This document shows, piece after piece, positions 63,940 through 64,000 of a DNA stretch of 64,000 bases. The first letter of the stretch is position 1. Each line of letters begins with the position of its first letter. Origin of the DNA: Chromobacterium sphagni (GTDB taxonomy: Bacteria; Pseudomonadota; Gammaproteobacteria; Burkholderiales; Chromobacteriaceae); contig NZ_MKCT01000001.1 of the NCBI RefSeq assembly GCF_001855555.1, positions 868,001 to 932,000 of the forward strand, written 5' to 3'. Position numbers and translations under genes: made by a program. The notes beneath the pieces were generated by a model. That model had not been told where the DNA came from. It did no database searches and saw only the letters and a list, made by a program, of their open reading frames with translations.

Positions 63940-64000
63940 TTATATTAAAGCATTTATCTGTTTTTCATATTCATCCCGTATGATGCGCGTCGCTGCGACA

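Overview
The window is a gene-dense, GC-rich bacterial chromosome segment with about 65 protein genes. Gene content and order point to a betaproteobacterium of the Neisseriales, most likely Chromobacterium or a close relative. The clues are an Entner-Doudoroff cluster (edd-eda facing zwf-pgl-glk-hexR-pgi), ohrR-ohr, ompR-envZ, a long cobalamin-dependent metH, and waaA. The genus is an inference from gene arrangement and protein likeness, not from a database search. I saw no rRNA, tRNA, CRISPR array, intact insertion sequence or prophage.

Layout. 1-4700: end of waaA, a coupled periplasmic pair (chorismate-lyase-like protein and PheC-type dehydratase), a CBS protein, a DUF1203 protein and an Ada-like repair protein. 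4700-11300: envZ-ompR, two small secreted proteins, a quinone oxidoreductase, a YqiA-type esterase, and ohrR-ohr with two matching operators. 11300-18440: a CHASE-GGDEF diguanylate cyclase, two overlapping response regulators (LytTR and TPR types), uvrD and a periplasmic binding protein. 18440-27200: metH, a region with five perfect DnaA boxes around a secreted protein gene, twin lipoproteins, a glutathione transferase and an O-methyltransferase. 27200-38400: LysR/MFS pair, EAL protein, DeoR regulator, FAD oxidoreductase, GNAT, MocR regulator, BenE-like transporter, M24 peptidase, AraC regulator and a DUF2867 protein. 38400-39190: a non-coding stretch with a REP-like element, nested inverted repeats and a frameshifted gene remnant. 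39190-47750: central carbon metabolism. 47750-54850: small lipoproteins, thiE-thiD, a tight run from rubredoxin to a CYTH protein (including HemJ), and hemL. 54950-59200: three tandem paralogues of a secreted or anchored cysteine-containing family I do not recognise. 59290-63920: SNF2 helicase, EamA transporter and a LysR regulator. The right edge carries a Fur-like palindrome.

Genes that work together. Zwf, Pgl, Edd and Eda convert glucose-6-phosphate to pyruvate and glyceraldehyde-3-phosphate. Glk and Pgi feed this route. HexR is encoded in the same operon and has two good operator matches between the divergent edd and zwf genes. OhrR and Ohr form a peroxide sensor and detoxification pair. 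HemJ and HemL lie close together and both serve haem synthesis. ThiE and ThiD overlap and serve thiamine synthesis.

The observations I rate highest are the cluster of perfect DnaA boxes at 22806-23803 (a candidate datA-like DnaA-binding locus), the triplicated family at 54954-59176, the leader hairpins of the twin lipoproteins, and the coupled periplasmic chorismate-lyase-like/PheC pair.
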